Below, one piece after another: positions 47,204 to 58,940 of a stretch of DNA of 64,000 bases (positions are counted from its first letter, which is position 1; each line of letters starts with the position of its first letter). The translations under genes were made by a program, and so were the position numbers. The stretch is from Karstenula rhodostoma CBS 690.94 (Eukaryota; Ascomycota; Dothideomycetes; Pleosporales; Didymosphaeriaceae). The stretch is taken from assembly GCA_010093485.1 (NCBI GenBank), contig MU001495.1, positions 620,001 to 684,000 on the forward strand. The letters are read 5' to 3'. The notes beneath the pieces were generated by a model that worked only from the letters and a program-made list of their open reading frames with translations, was not told the origin of the DNA and did no database searches.

Positions 47204-48874
47204 ATGGCTCGACTTTATACCGCGAAGGAACTTGATCTATTCGACATGGAAGTACCTGAGGGCATGTCCATCTCCTGTATACCTCCCGCTCAGGAGCACA
47301 TGGAAGACCCCTTCTGGTACGATCAAGGTGGCAGAAACCCATTTTATCGCAAGCGTGTACACAAAATTTCAGCTGGCGCGGAGCGCAAGGCCAAGCTCAG
47401 CGAGATACTGGAAGAATTCCCTCGATATGGACCAGCAATGCACGAGTGGGCGGTCGACCAGAATGATCCAAATCTTCTCAGGGAACTGTTTGAGCTGAAA
47501 GTATCTCTAGACATCAAGAAGGCGAAAAGAAAAGATGATGATGAGAACGAGGAGGACGAGATGGATTACTCTTATCCTCAGGTTGACATGCAACCCGCTC
47601 TGCATGTCGCAGCGTTTGATGGGAAGCTGGAATGCGTGAAAGTGATCATCGAAGTTGGACATGCAGATATAAATACCAAAGACGACCGAGACACGACACC
47701 CCTCACGAATGCACTCGTATCTGGACATGAGGATGTTGTTGATTGGCTTTTGGAACATGGCGCCAATATCATATTCGAAGCAAATCCGCTCAATGATATT
47801 CACGCTGCGATGCGATCCGGAAACGTCGCTATGGTGAAAAAGGTGCTCGAGCACCCACAGGCTGTTGAACGAAAGTTGTGCATCGAGGTGTCCGATTTGC
47901 GCTGGGCTGCGCAATCACGGGGAGGCCGAGACCCGCGGGACATGATTCAGTTCGTCCTGCAGTTTAGCTGCTTCGGCCCCCCCGTCAATCAATCGCAAAA
48001 AGATGCAATCGTTGAAAGCCTGGCACCCGTTGTGTCGCTTGCATCGATCGAGTCTGTTCGACTCATGCTGCCATTCCTGACCAAGCAAAAGGATGACGGC
48101 TCTTTTGAATACCTCGAACTGCCCGAAGATGAACAGGCCAACATCTTCAATTCCACAGAGGATGCTATGGAGAAGCGGGATATTCCAGAACTGTTCAAAC
48201 TCGTCTGGGAGACCTTACTATCCGGGTCGACCAAAATCCCAGACAAAAACAACGAACTGACTGTCACAAACAAAGATCGATTAAACCGTCGTCTTATCTC
48301 GGCTTGCGCAGAAGGCTGTGCGGAAACGTGCAGGCTTCTGGTTGACCAGTACGGCGCAGACATACATCACGTAAGCCACAAGTATTCCACCACGCCACTG
48401 GGACGAGCAGCTGGATCGAGCGCCAATCCCATCGAGAGACGGCTTCCGGTGGCAAGATATCTTCTTGAGGAGAAGCATGCAAACATTCACCTGGCCGACG
48501 GGGAATTCGCAAACAGTTCTACGCCACTTGGAATGCTGCTCAAGTCTGGGACTAAGGGTCAAGATGAGATGGTCAAGCTGCTGCTGAAACATGGTGGGCC
48601 TGTGGAAGCGATAGGCGATGATGTGTTGCCAGTGGTCGAAGAGGCCGAAGCTGGAGCGAAAGTCGAACTGTATCTTGTGTTGTATCAGGTGCCTAGAGAG
48701 CCCGTAAAACTGATGACCCAAAGGCAGACAGACGGCTATCGACAGGTCAAAGTTGAAGCCAGCAGGGAAGAATGGAAGACGTGGCTTGGATCCATGCAGA
48801 TCAGAAAATCTGACGAGGTGCTTGCAGCAGAGGATCCGAAAGGACGTGCTTTGGAGAGGATACCGGCTTGTTGA
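47204..48874 (+). CDS. ankyrin-repeat protein
   Basis: Single exon, 556 aa from ATG 47204 (AAAATGGC context), with TATATAAA 59 bp upstream. An acidic stretch (KDDDENEEDEMDYSYPQVD, about 109-127) precedes the first ankyrin block: PALHVAAFDGKLECVKVIIE, then DTTPLTNALVSGHEDVVDWL and LEHGANI. A second block lies near the C-terminus (LISACAEGCAETCRLLVDQY, TTPLGRAAGSS, ARYLLEEKHANIHLADG, DEMVKLLLKHGGPVEAIG). The central part (about 230-380) is helical without clear repeats. No other domain, signal or membrane segment. It is probably a cytosolic or nuclear scaffold; partners are unknown. The promoter is shared with a Zn2Cys6 regulator. Confidence 0.82.
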   Translation: MARLYTAKELDLFDMEVPEGMSISCIPPAQEHMEDPFWYDQGGRNPFYRKRVHKISAGAERKAKLSEILEEFPRYGPAMHEWAVDQNDPNLLRELFELKVSLDIKKAKRKDDDENEEDEMDYSYPQVDMQPALHVAAFDGKLECVKVIIEVGHADINTKDDRDTTPLTNALVSGHEDVVDWLLEHGANIIFEANPLNDIHAAMRSGNVAMVKKVLEHPQAVERKLCIEVSDLRWAAQSRGGRDPRDMIQFVLQFSCFGPPVNQSQKDAIVESLAPVVSLASIESVRLMLPFLTKQKDDGSFEYLELPEDEQANIFNSTEDAMEKRDIPELFKLVWETLLSGSTKIPDKNNELTVTNKDRLNRRLISACAEGCAETCRLLVDQYGADIHHVSHKYSTTPLGRAAGSSANPIERRLPVARYLLEEKHANIHLADGEFANSSTPLGMLLKSGTKGQDEMVKLLLKHGGPVEAIGDDVLPVVEEAEAGAKVELYLVLYQVPREPVKLMTQRQTDGYRQVKVEASREEWKTWLGSMQIRKSDEVLAAEDPKGRALERIPAC

Positions 48875-49119
48875 GCGCCCGATTCGACCTGGCATAGAGG
48901 CTTTTATGATATCTTTCGAATTTCGAGTTACTCGTTCTCCTTAGCGTGTAGCCATCAGTCGTCACGAATGCACCCGGCTGATCGAATTTCATCAACACCT
49001 GAACTCTACCATTCAATGTCCCCCATCAGCTAATATTCCATTCAAAACCTCTCCACAACGTACCGAGATCCCAACACCAAGCTACAGTCTACCCACCCAA
49101 GTTAAAGCTCAGCCAACTA

Positions 49120-49667
49120 TCATCGCACGTCGACAGCATGCTCGCCACTATCTCCGTCAGCACCTCCTTCTACCCACACAAGATGGGAGGCGCCATTCCA
49201 CTCACGAGGGAAATCCACAGGCGGCACCGGCGGCCACGGATTCGGCGGGTAATCCGGGTACGGCAAGCTCTCATTCGTCTTGCACTGCGGATACAAGGTC
49301 CCCCCAAACAGCGCGACACATGCGCCCTTGCTCCAAGGATTAACGCCCGCACATTTGTTGCCTACGCGGAGAGTGGCGGTGTAGCCGGGGACCTTGCCTG
49401 TGACGCTGTCAGGACTGAATTGGGGAAGTAAGCAGAATGTTATGGTGGGGTCTGGTTACCAGTGACGGTGGCCGGAGACGGCGTGGTGCCGGGCGTGCAG
49501 GTGGACATGGCTTCGCAGGCTTTGGTGATGGCGGTGTGTGCGGCGTCTTTTTTGGCGAAGGCATTGCGGCAGGTGATTTGGGTACTGCTCCAGCAATTTT
49601 CTTGCGCGGGGACAGGGAGGGCGGCCAGGGAAGTGATACCTGCGGCTAGGAGGAAGGAGAGATGCAT
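49120..49667 (-). CDS. small secreted cysteine-containing protein
   Basis: Two exons: complement(join(49120..49397, 49460..49667)), 161 aa. The signal peptide MHLSFLLAAGITSLAALPVPAQ is followed by a mature chain with seven cysteines (ENCWSSTQITC, KACEAMSTC, GNKCAGVNPWSKGACVALFG, YPQCKTNESLPYP) and a proline/tryptophan-rich segment PDYPPNPWPPVPPVDFP. The intron (49398-49459) uses the acceptor GTCACAG; this is the only choice that joins SPATVTG to KVPGYTATLRVGNKC in frame. Size, secretion and cysteines fit the loose class of effector-like or cell-wall-associated small secreted proteins. I recognise no family (not a hydrophobin, CFEM or cerato-platanin pattern). Confidence 0.7.
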
Positions 49668-50763
49668 GGTGGAGCTGCCAGGGAAGGAACGTGAATGAGG
49701 GATCGATGAGGTATGTTATTTCAGGATGTTTGTGCTGGTCGACGCAGAAGAATATCAAAGTCATATGAAGATGCAGGTGTGCAAAAGGTTATCAGTCGCC
49801 GATCAACACTCGAGCACGTTCGACAGTAAAAGACAGAGGCAAGCCGTGGTACATTCGATGGGGCGTTTGAAGTTGAAATGAAGGTTATAATGTCCGAATG
49901 TCGTACGAACCATCCTGTTCACAACGGCCCTTAGGAAATTAGGCGCGTGGGCCTTGTGTGACCCGAGCATCTGAGTGATTCTAGATCTCCCATAAACCCC
50001 AGCTAAACGAATGTTCTCCATGCGCTATCGTTGAATGGATAAATTGCACACTCAGGATAAGCATAGAGAAGATGGGTGGTTGAAATGCGGTGCAAGCGGA
50101 GTCGACCGTGACATGATCGCGATAGATGTCCATTGGGTCCGCGTGTTACCATGTAGACTTTGTTCCAAACTAAGTGCGATAAGACTCTCAGCGGGTTCGA
50201 TTCTCAGACCACATATGAAGGTAGAAACCTTCGATTCGGCCTAGACGTGAGCGTCAGTAAGCCACCGAGGTTACAATGAACGGGAGAGACTTGGTTATTG
50301 TAAAGTGCCGTGAGTCACCCCTGGCTGCTGGATCTGTTCAATGACACGAGACTTTACAAAGCTTCCCGTATGTACGGACGGAAGAATACAAAAAGCTGTT
50401 AGGTCGAAAATGACAGATGACTGATAAGTTCATAAGCTAGATCATTGCGCCCAGGCACCACTGTAGCTATCAGATGCTTGCGCCTGTGAGGCTCGTTGCG
50501 AATTCAGTGACCATGCTGAAAGACTCCAAGGATATTATGAATAACTGTCCTTGATGACGACCGAGGTATTCTATATCGGCGTGTCCCAAGAATGCTACAA
50601 ACCGTCTATAGACATAAGACGTTGACTTCTCAGCGCGAGCCCCAGCAGTAACACTTTCTTAGGGACCTACTGATGTCAGCGCTGCAGTCCTTCATTGTGC
50701 CTACGGTTCAACTGGTAAACCTCCTCACCGTTCATGTCCAAACCCTCACCAGAATAATCCGCC
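49668..50763. other. intergenic, no gene seen
   Basis: About 1.1 kb with only short ORFs. A B-box-like GGTTCGATTCT near 50188 has no matching tRNA fold around it. Confidence 0.45.
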
Positions 50764-51468
50764 TCACTTCTTTATCCCCTCCAACGTCCTCCTCGTCCCC
50801 TCCACAATCAACCCATGCTCCACCTCATGTATCCTCTCCTCCAACCCCTCCAAACTCTCCCCCTCCCGCAACTCCACCTCCCTCGTCACAATCGCCTCCC
50901 CCGCATCCACCTCGGCAATAACTTCATGAATCATGACTCCCGTCCTCTTTAGCCCCTCCGTCCTCCCCGCCTCCCATGCGCGCTCGATCGCGCCCGCGCC
51001 CGCAAACTCCCCCGGCAGCGCGGGATGCAGATTGATGACCTTGATGCCCGCGGCCGCGATCGGGTTCAGGAAGTCGGGCGCTAGGATGTGCATCCAGCCC
51101 GCGCAGACGATGACGTCGGGCCGCGGGTCGAGCTGCAGGATCAGCGCGGCGAGCGACGCGTCGTACTCGGTGCGGGCGGCCGCGGTGCCCGCGTCGGTCT
51201 GGGGGTGTTTCCGCTTGAAGGGGACGAGGTTGTGGTAGGTGGTCGGGATGGAGGCTTTTGCGGCGCGCTCGAGGCCGTAGGCTGCTTTGCGACTGCATGT
51301 GCGTGAGATTAGGTTATGGTAGGTTGAGCATGGGGAGCGCTACTTTGATATTACGTGGGTTATGCGGGTGTTTGGGAGGGCGGAGGACGCGCAGGCGTCG
51401 ATGAGTGCCTGGAGGTTGGATCCGTTGCCGGATACCAGGACGACGAGGTTGTACTGCGATTGAGACAT
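50764..51468 (-). CDS. ade8: phosphoribosylglycinamide formyltransferase (GAR transformylase)
   Basis: Two exons: complement(join(50764..51292, 51344..51468)), 217 aa. It begins MSQSQYNLVVLVSGNGSNLQ, with the phosphate-binding loop SGNGSNLQ. Intron 1 falls inside VISNRKAAYGLERA and is recognised because splicing restores that motif. Then come DVIVCAGWMHILAPDFL, INLHPALPGEFAGAGA with the catalytic Asn and His, and HEVIAEVDAGEAIVTREV with the catalytic Asp. It transfers a formyl group from 10-formyl-THF to GAR, the third step of purine synthesis. It is a stand-alone single-domain enzyme, as in yeasts and other fungi. Cytosolic; length as expected. Confidence 0.93.
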
Positions 51469-51801
51469 TGCGTCCGCAAGTGGGCGCGATTTACGTGAAT
51501 TATGAAGGCGCGGAGGTCAATGAAGCTCCGCAATGGGGGACCGAAGTGTTTAATTTTGGTAGACGCGGGGCTTATCGATAGAGGGGGTTTGGACTTGCAT
51601 GTGGAGGGGTAGAGATCACCCGTATCAACGTTCACTGCTACTTTATACAAACATGTCGACAATGATTCTTGGAATGATAAACTTAAGATGAATGTGGTGG
51701 ATCATGTGGTATCCGTACTGATTGCCCACTTCGCGATACAGCCCCCCAAAGCCAATCGCCGTGAAAAGACGCCATGAACGCCGCTCCATTTCCATTTTCC
51801 G

Positions 51802-53477
51802 TCAGACCCTCGCTCTCTTCGAGCTTACACTCTCATCATTCATATCCTCCCATTCGTCGTCCTCATCATCCTCCACAACCATCCTCTTCCGTTTCGACCT
51901 AGAGCTCGACCCTTCCTTTACCTCTCCATTCTTCCACTTTGTCCTCCTCTCCAGGCCCTGCAATCGCTCCTCATACTCCTCCTGCTGGCGACTCACAGCC
52001 TTCTCGACCATGTCTACCTTCTGTGCATGCGTGAGAGCTTCTTCTCCTTCCTCCATGGTCACCAATTGGTCACGGTTCTGGCAGAATATCCTGTCTTTCA
52101 CAGCCAACCGCCAGAAGTAGTACCGTCGGTCGTTCTCATTCGAACACTTATCTTTGCGGGTGATGCGGTTCTTGTTTCGGTTGGCAGGCGGTATGGTCGA
52201 TAGGAGGTGGAGTTCGAGCATGCGATTGAACTGACGTGGTACGATCTTCGTTTCGCGCTGCAGCTGGCGGATGTTGAGGTTGCCCAGTATTTCATCGCGC
52301 GGAATAGGGGCACTTTTGGCGAGTTTCTCTTTTGATATGGTTGCGGGTATGGTTAGCGACAGGAAAGAGGGTAGTGTGCGGAGATACACGATGTCGCTGA
52401 AATCGCGCATTGCATCGAATTCCTCGCTCGGTTCTTCGACGGTCAATTCGTAGATGTATGACCTCTTGACGAGATCTGCGAATATTGTCTCGTATAGCGT
52501 CGCTCCGAGAGATTGGCCTTGGAACGGTGGTAGAATCAAGAACTGCGAGATTCGTTCACGCGACGGTTGTTCTAGAGAGTTGATGTGCTCTTTTATGCGG
52601 AAAGTCTCTGGGTCTTGGGTGAGTCTTGGAGGAGTCCATTTACTAGCGTCGCTGTTCGTGCTGGCGGGAGGCGAAGGAAGCGACTTTGTCGCGCGCATGA
52701 TCTCGAAGGTCGGGAGCAGCCAAAGGCGATATGTGGTGGAGAAGCCGGCGAGCGTGTAGGGCGAGATCTCGTCGTCAATGGGCGTGACTTCGTACAGCAA
52801 GTATATGGACCACCTTTCGAGCGACCATTCAAGGTCCAGCTCAGGCAAGGACGCGCCATCGATGAAGAGCATAGGCAGTATCCGTATGTTGTCCCACAAA
52901 TTTCTCACGGCGGGGTCTGTAAAGCTTGCAACCCATATCTCGAATTGTTTGCCGTGGAGTGTGAATGTGTGCAGCTGCTTGCCCGGTGGCCTCCAGTCTT
53001 TCGATGTGGGATCGGTCTGCGCACTTTCGGCCGGGGTTTCGGAGCGGTCGAACACAACTGTTGCGCGTCAGTAAGCGTGCGCTGGTGCTTGCGAGGGGGC
53101 ACCTACAGGCGGGGAGGTATTCCTTGAACATGGTTTTGAAGTCGACCTTGAGATGTCTTTCCGAATATACCTCCTCCCGGAGCTCGACCTTCTCCTCGAA
53201 GCCTGCCTGCAGCGAAGGCTTCATGTCATTTGCGCGGAAGCTCAGCTGGATGGTGGGCTCCTTGTAGCCAATGATTTCCTGGCGATTGCCGAACAAAGCG
53301 TGGGTAAAGTCAGGATTGAAGGACTCGCTGAAAACAGGCTCCTGCGCTGCATCTCTGGAGGGCCGGGTGAGGTTGAGCTCGAAGCACTCGTTCGCGCTGG
53401 TGATGTCTGGAAGAGGTCAGCGTGGTTGGCTGTCACAAGGCGTGGTCGAACGCACAATCATGCAGTTCGACGTCCAT
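51802..53477 (-). CDS. hat1: type-B histone acetyltransferase HAT1
   Basis: Three exons: complement(join(51802..53057, 53107..53406, 53456..53477)), 525 aa. The first exon is only 22 nt (MDVELHD…). It was found by joining it to ITSANECFELNLTRPS; without it the N-terminal domain has no start. Hat1_N is seen in GYKEPTIQLSFRANDMKPSL and VDFKTMFKEYLPA. The GNAT core has RLWLLPTFEIMRA, FLILPPFQGQSLGATLYETI (acetyl-CoA loop QGQSLG) and YELTVEEPSEEFDAMRDFSD with the catalytic Glu/Asp region. The C-terminal 60 residues are a basic/acidic tail (RSKRKRMVVEDDEDDEWEDM). It acetylates newly made histone H4 with Hat2. It is divergent from the ZIP transporter over 399 bp. Confidence 0.93.
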
Positions 53478-53876
53478 GGTGGGCAGAATCGGGTGAGCCC
53501 GAGAGTATGACGTTGCTGCGTGGAGAGGAAGCAGACGAAGCAGACGAGCGCTGGTCGCAAGCAAAACGGCGAGTCGCGTTGGAGAAGGCTGGCGCGAAAG
53601 ACGCGTTTTAGCGCCGTTGGGCCTTCAGCCTTGCGAGTGCAGAGTGGAGCCGGCTACCGAAACAAGCACCGCAAAGCGTGTGGGATGTGCGCCTGGGCCG
53701 CTGTTTCTCCGCTCGTCGAGCCTCCGCCCCTGCCCCAACATCACACATTGTGCATGCTTCTTGCGACACGGCCGCAAGTAATGCCGATAGACTCTCCTTA
53801 GCATTGCCCAGCCCTTTCTCCTTGCCTGACCCTTTTGCCTTCGTAAGAGACCGCCCGTCACGGGTCCGCCGCCGTC
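53478..53876. promoter_or_regulatory. shared divergent promoter, HAT1 / ZIP transporter
   Basis: 399 bp between opposite starts, with no TATA box seen. An ORF continues through it in the ZIP frame without coding character. Confidence 0.45.
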
Positions 53877-55322
53877 ATGTGGGACGGTCTGTTTATGCTG
53901 CTCGCCCTGAGCACCATCATGGGCATCGCGTGAGTGCAGTGCGCTCTACAGACCATGGTGCATTTGCTAACAGTGGCAGCTCCTTCCTGGCTGGCATCCT
54001 CCCGCTCTCCCTCAACCTGTCTCCGCGTCAAATCCGCACCGTCTCGCTGCTCGGCACCGGCGTTCTTGTAGGCGCATCGCTCATTGTAATCATACCAGAG
54101 GGCATCGAGACCATGTATGGTGCCGCCATCCAAAGCCATGCCCACAACGTGCCACACCCGCAACCCAAGATTCCCTCCGCACATACCCAGCAGAAAGGGA
54201 CTCTCAACCCTGCCGAGTTCGTACCGGACCATGTCAGAGCGGAAGCGCTCCGGACAGACTTTACAAAGACTGGTGCCGTCAAGGCCCCTGACGTGGCCAG
54301 CATCGTTGTGAAGAGGACGCTGGAGCCGCCCTCGGACAGCTACAAGCAGCGCGCAGACAAGAACAAGAACGGCAAGACCGAGGAGGAGCACACACAACCC
54401 CAAAAGGGCGGCGACGACGACTCGACCGAAGGCCATAGGGAAGGCCATACGCGCGTGCACGGTCCTGAAGAAGACGAGCAAGAGGCAACACCGGTGGCTG
54501 CAGACATTGAAGGGCCTCACGGATACATTGGCGTTGCGCTGATTCTCGGTTTCATCCTTATGTTCGTCGTGGACCACCTTCCGGAAGCACTCTCAAACGC
54601 AAAGTCGCAATACCAGTCGCTGCACATCTCGTTATCGAACCTCCATCGCGGTCCACACAATTCGTCTTCGATGAGTTTGAACGCTTTAACTCCCGGCTCT
54701 CCGCCGCCAGAGCCGCTCACGCCTCTTCCACCGCACGTTTCTAAGCCTCCGCGCTCATCTGCGACTACCATTGGACTGGTGATCCATTCGTGTGCGGATG
54801 GTATCGCATTGGGTGCCTCTTCGACTGCTCCTTCTACGTCGCTGTCCCTCGTCGTCTTCTTCGCCATCATGCTACACAAAGCTCCTGCCGCGTTCGGTCT
54901 CACCTCCGTATTGCTGAAGCAGGGCTTTTCGAAACGACGGATACGGACACACCTCGCTATGTTCAGCTTAGCAGCCCCCGCCGGTGCAGTTTTGACCTGG
55001 TCCATCGTGCACCTACTTGGTCGCGGGCGCCTAGGTGGAGATGATGGTCTGGCATGGACAACTGGTTGGGTTCTATTATTTTCTGGTGGAACATTCTTGT
55101 GAGTATCGCGCCTGTTTGTACACGCCTCAATTCGCTGACCAAGTCAGGTATGTGGCCATGCACTCCATGACCGAAGCTACAAACTCCCACGAAGAGCCCG
55201 TAATTAACGGTTACATCGACCATCACATGCCGCAACCGAGCGGCCTTTCCAGATCCGATATCGCCATTGTTCTGTCTGGCATGCTCGTGCCACTCGTAAC
55301 ACAGGTCGGACATCACCATTGA
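53877..55322 (+). CDS. ZIP-family zinc transporter, SLC39A9/ATX2 type
   Basis: Three exons: join(53877..53929, 53974..55098, 55148..55322), 450 aa. Helix 1 MWDGLFMLLALSTIMGIA continues over intron 1 into GSSFLAGILPLSLNLS; helix 2 is LLGTGVLVGASLIVIIPEGI. A long hydrophilic His-rich loop follows (HAHNVPHPQP, GHREGHTRVHGPEEDEQ), then YIGVALILGFILMFVVDHLPE, the metal-binding helix pair IGLVIHSCADGIALGA and FFAIMLHKAPAAFGLTSVL, and three more helices ending LSGMLVPLVTQVGHHH. The HSxADGxALGA and HKxPAAFG motifs mark the ZIP9/Atx2 branch, which acts in Golgi or endomembranes on zinc or manganese. The histidine loop could sense metal. Confidence 0.9.
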
Positions 55323-56075
55323 CGCAGCATTTCTTCGGCGTTTGTCGGTGTGGCCATTGGGGAAGGGAAATTGATTAATGACTGAGCGGTGTTCATGATG
55401 ATACCAAATATTGTAGAATACTTTTTTGACACGTACATGTTTGGGTAAGCGGGGATTTGGATCTGAACTGGGGGTGTGGTGTAGATATGTACAACAGGTA
55501 TAACCACTGGTGCTCTTTTCGTCTGATCGACTTGCCTGTCTTCACGTTCCTTGAAACTCAAAGACGATAGGTTCACCTCAGATCCACAATTGGCTTGCCT
55601 ATCGCAGATATCACGACTCCGGCATAGCTCGAAGGATCCTGTACGATGCCTGGTCCCAACACAATGTGAACTGCCGCTCTCCCCGCAAAAGTACCAGAGG
55701 TTGACGTTCGTACGAGGCTCCGGGCGCTCGATCCGTGATCCTAGATCTCCGCAGCTGATGTGCCCTTGTCAGCGGAACTAGCGCGTTCATTAAGCGATTG
55801 CGACGTCATCGCGACGGATCTTGCGGGAGCTTCCCATGCGCTACCAAGCTTGATAAATACCATTCAGTCTCGAACACTGATATTCTTGCTTGAACATTCC
55901 TATCTCGCGACTATACGATTCTCCTCGTTTCAATTGATACCTTAGTCACCTCGACTTCAGAAAGCAGAGCTCTAGGACTGGACAAAGGGCACGCGACAGC
56001 GACGCGATAGCTATCGGATAACAACCGCACCCCACGCAGCCGTGAAAGAAAGAGCACCGATCGAACTCAGAAGCA
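55323..56075. other. intergenic, no gene seen
   Basis: Tandem genes on the plus strand flank this 753-bp promoter region. ORFs on both strands are short and featureless. Confidence 0.45.
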
Positions 56076-57241
56076 ATGGCGAGCACAAGTGGAAAGGCAG
56101 AGAGGGGTGCGCAGAGGAAGATTGAATTGTACTCCGGGTCGTACTTCGCTGCTTGCACCATGGGTGGTATCATCGGTATGTCGGATTGGTAGGGGATGTC
56201 CTCTCGACATATGCTAATCGATATAGCTTGCGGTCCCACACATACCATGGTCACACCTCTAGATTTGGTAGGTCGCATATAATCCTTATCCGACAGCCTT
56301 GCGCTGGGTTCATAATGCGTATGTACTAATAGTACTGTCACAGGTCAAATGCCGCCGACAAGTCGATGACAAGCTCTACAAGTCCAACACCCAAGCCTGG
56401 CGCATGATCTACTCCAAAGAGGGCCTCCGCGGCGTGTTCTTCGGCTGGACACCCACCTTCGTCGGCTACTCGCTGCAAGGCGCTGGCAAATACGGCTTCT
56501 ACGAGGTCTTCAAGTACCTGTATGGCGACAAGCTCGCGCCCAACGCCAACAAAACTGTCGTCTTCCTTGCTGCCTCCGCTTCCGCCGAAGCCCTCGCTGA
56601 TATCGCGCTATGCCCACTCGAAGCCATCAAGGTTCGCATGCAGACTTCGGTACCGCCATTTGCGCATAGCTTAAGAGAAGGTTGGGGCAAAGTCGTCAGC
56701 CAGGAGGGCGTGGCTGGGTTATACAAGGGATTGTATCCTCTGTGGGGACGCCAGATCCCGTACACTATGGTGAAGTTCACTTCGTTTGAGAAGACGGTAG
56801 AACAGATCTACAAGTACCTTGGGAAGCCGAAGGAATCGTTCAGCTCCCTGCAGCAGACGGGTGTATCGTTCTTGGGTGGCTACATTGCGGGCATTGGATG
56901 TGCGGTCGTTTCGCACCCTGCTGGTAAGTCATTGTATGCTGACATTCATGGCACCCTTTAAGCTGACATCCCACAGATGTTATGGTGTCCAAGTTGAACT
57001 CGGACCGCAAACCTGGCGAAGGCGCCGGACAAGCCATGACCAGGATCTACGGCAAGATTGGCTTTGGTGGCCTTTGGAACGGTCTTCCTGTTCGTATCTT
57101 CATGATCGGCACTTTGACGGCATTCCAGTGGCTCATTTATGATTCCTTCAAGGTCTACCTTGGCGTAAGTTCAGCCTCTGCAAAATCCGAAGTATACGCA
57201 CTGACCAATAACTGCAGCTGCCTACGACTGGTGGCCATTAG
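56076..57241 (+). CDS. mir1: mitochondrial phosphate carrier
   Basis: Five exons: join(56076..56175, 56227..56267, 56344..56923, 56977..57164, 57218..57241), 310 aa. There are three mitochondrial-carrier repeats. Repeat 1: [20 protein letters not shown], the PLDLVKCR form characteristic of phosphate carriers. Repeat 2: [16 protein letters not shown]. Repeat 3: [20 protein letters not shown]. Other family-specific strings are [42 protein letters not shown] and [20 protein letters not shown]. It imports phosphate with protons across the inner membrane for ATP synthesis. The last exon is only eight codons (LPTTGGH, stop). Mir1 versus its paralogue Pic2 cannot be told apart with certainty by eye. 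Confidence 0.92.
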
Positions 57242-57447
57242 AGAAGGAGGCGACTTTTCTTTCGATGCTTAGACCACTAGCATGGCGCTTGTAGAACGAG
57301 ACGGCCATGTTCGGATTTCAGTAAAGCATTCTGGAGCAATCCTGTGCGAGGCGCCCGGAGTTTAGATCGTTGAAGGATTTTGCAATGCCACCTTGATTGT
57401 AATCATAATGAAATCTATTTATGCTACTTCCTCTTCCTTGCACATCC

Positions 57448-58508
57448 TCACGGCGGCACTCCAAGCTGCCCTAGCACATCCCTCAACCCCAACCTCACCC
57501 AATCCTCCACCGGCCCCTCGTCGCTCAGCCACACAGACCCCAGCATCCCTGCCGTAGCTGCACTAGCTTTCGTGCCCTCGATGCCAGACCTCCGCCGAGG
57601 AATCACAACCAGCCAATCCCTCCACATAAACAGTCCATGCGGACAGACACTCGCACTCCCCGGCAATCCCAACGCCTCCTTCGCCCGCTCTATCAACCCC
57701 AAATAAACCCCCACCACCCGCTCCCCCCTCACACCCGCAAACCCTTCGGCAAAGTGGTGCGCAAAGAACCGAAAAGGCACACTCCCCCTCCGTCCCTCGT
57801 CCACAAAATTCCCAAACGCGGGAGGCGGGCCGCGAAGGCCCTGAAGATGCTTGTGCACCCGACTACAGCCCGCCTCTTGCCCGCCGTTGAAGATGACGTA
57901 GAGTTCGGAGCCGATGCCCGGGATGGCCAGCATGTCCAGGGCGGCCTGGAAGTCGGAGGCGTCGAGCAGCTCCGACTGCCGGCGGTAGGAGTCTAGGGTT
58001 AGGAGGAGGAATTGCGGGCGGTCGACGCAGAACATGTTGAATGCGAGATCGTGGGTGCCTGGGAGGGGATGGGGTCAGTGTGTGTGTTGGTCGTGGGTGG
58101 AGTTTGAGTGGATTTGTTGGAGTTGATGGACATCATCTATGAAACGGACAGGTGGGGCGAGTTTGGAGATGGAATCTCCTACCTACCATTCAGCTTGGCG
58201 AGCTTCATGCGCGGATCAGGACAGAAGAGATCGCTGCCTGGACCCCATTGTGGGAGATTGGTGTAGGTGGGATCTAGTTTTTCGCCGATGCTGTGTGGTT
58301 TGCGTGAGAAGGCGGGACATATGCGGAACTCAAGCTTTCGTGGAGTTAGCTTTGGAGGTGGTGTGGACGCAGAGGGGATTACTGGGTAGCCGCCCGCATC
58401 GTGCTCGATGGTGCGGTAGTTACCAAAGGAGATGATTCCTGCGGCTACTAGCTCGTCAAACGTTGAGAAGATGTCCTCTGTGGAAGGGATGGTTGTGGAT
58501 GTGGTCAT
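57448..58508 (-). CDS. Ap4A phosphorylase / ATP adenylyltransferase-like HIT-superfamily protein
   Basis: Two exons: complement(join(57448..58058, 58187..58508)), 310 aa; the 128-bp intron is the longest confirmed in the window. The intron joins KLN-GTHDLAFNMFCVDRPQF, resembling the PxxxxNKF-HxLLxT strand region of Ap4A phosphorylases. The catalytic segment is FNGGQEAGCSRVHKHLQGL, with the modified histidine triad HKHLQ and the preceding Gly-rich turn. The C-terminal part (YLGLIERAKEALGLP, PHGLFMWRDWLVVIPRRR) matches the family's substrate-binding half (typically NLLxTxxWMxxVPR). It would split diadenosine tetraphosphate with phosphate into ATP and ADP. Substitutions in flanking motifs leave some doubt about activity. 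It is divergent from a Zn2Cys6 regulator over 432 bp. Confidence 0.8.
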
Positions 58509-58940
58509 GGTTTTGGGTGTATATTGCGCGCCTCCGTGTTGGTGGCGGAGGTTCGAGTTATTAGCGCAGTCTCCTCTTCTCGCTCATTGACAACTTACCA
58601 TATGATTGAAGAAACTCCTGCATTTTCACAGGAGTGCTACGAAGGCAAATTTCTGGGGCGGTGTAATACACGATATCTAGCCAATCAAGGACTAGCGCGT
58701 TGTCCTGAGGCCAACACAGCAGTCCACATCGCATCGGGCGCGTCGTGAGCCCAAGGCTTGATAGTTCACCCCAGGATACGTTAGGCTCCTAGGAATGTGT
58801 ATACAACTCAACTGCATCGCCAGTGTTCACGTTCACACGAGAGCACGTGTAGCTGGAAATGACGTGCCAAATTAGCGTTGGACAATTTCCCCGCCCGATC
58901 CGCCCTTTCCGCGTCTGGGAGCGAACACTCAACAACAGCC

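Noticed and set aside
50150..50230. GGTTCGATTCT, a tRNA B-box-like string
   Set aside because: No A box, acceptor pairing or anticodon stem could be folded around it. The similar GGTTCGAATCT near 61770 in the cytochrome b5 reductase promoter fails for the same reason.
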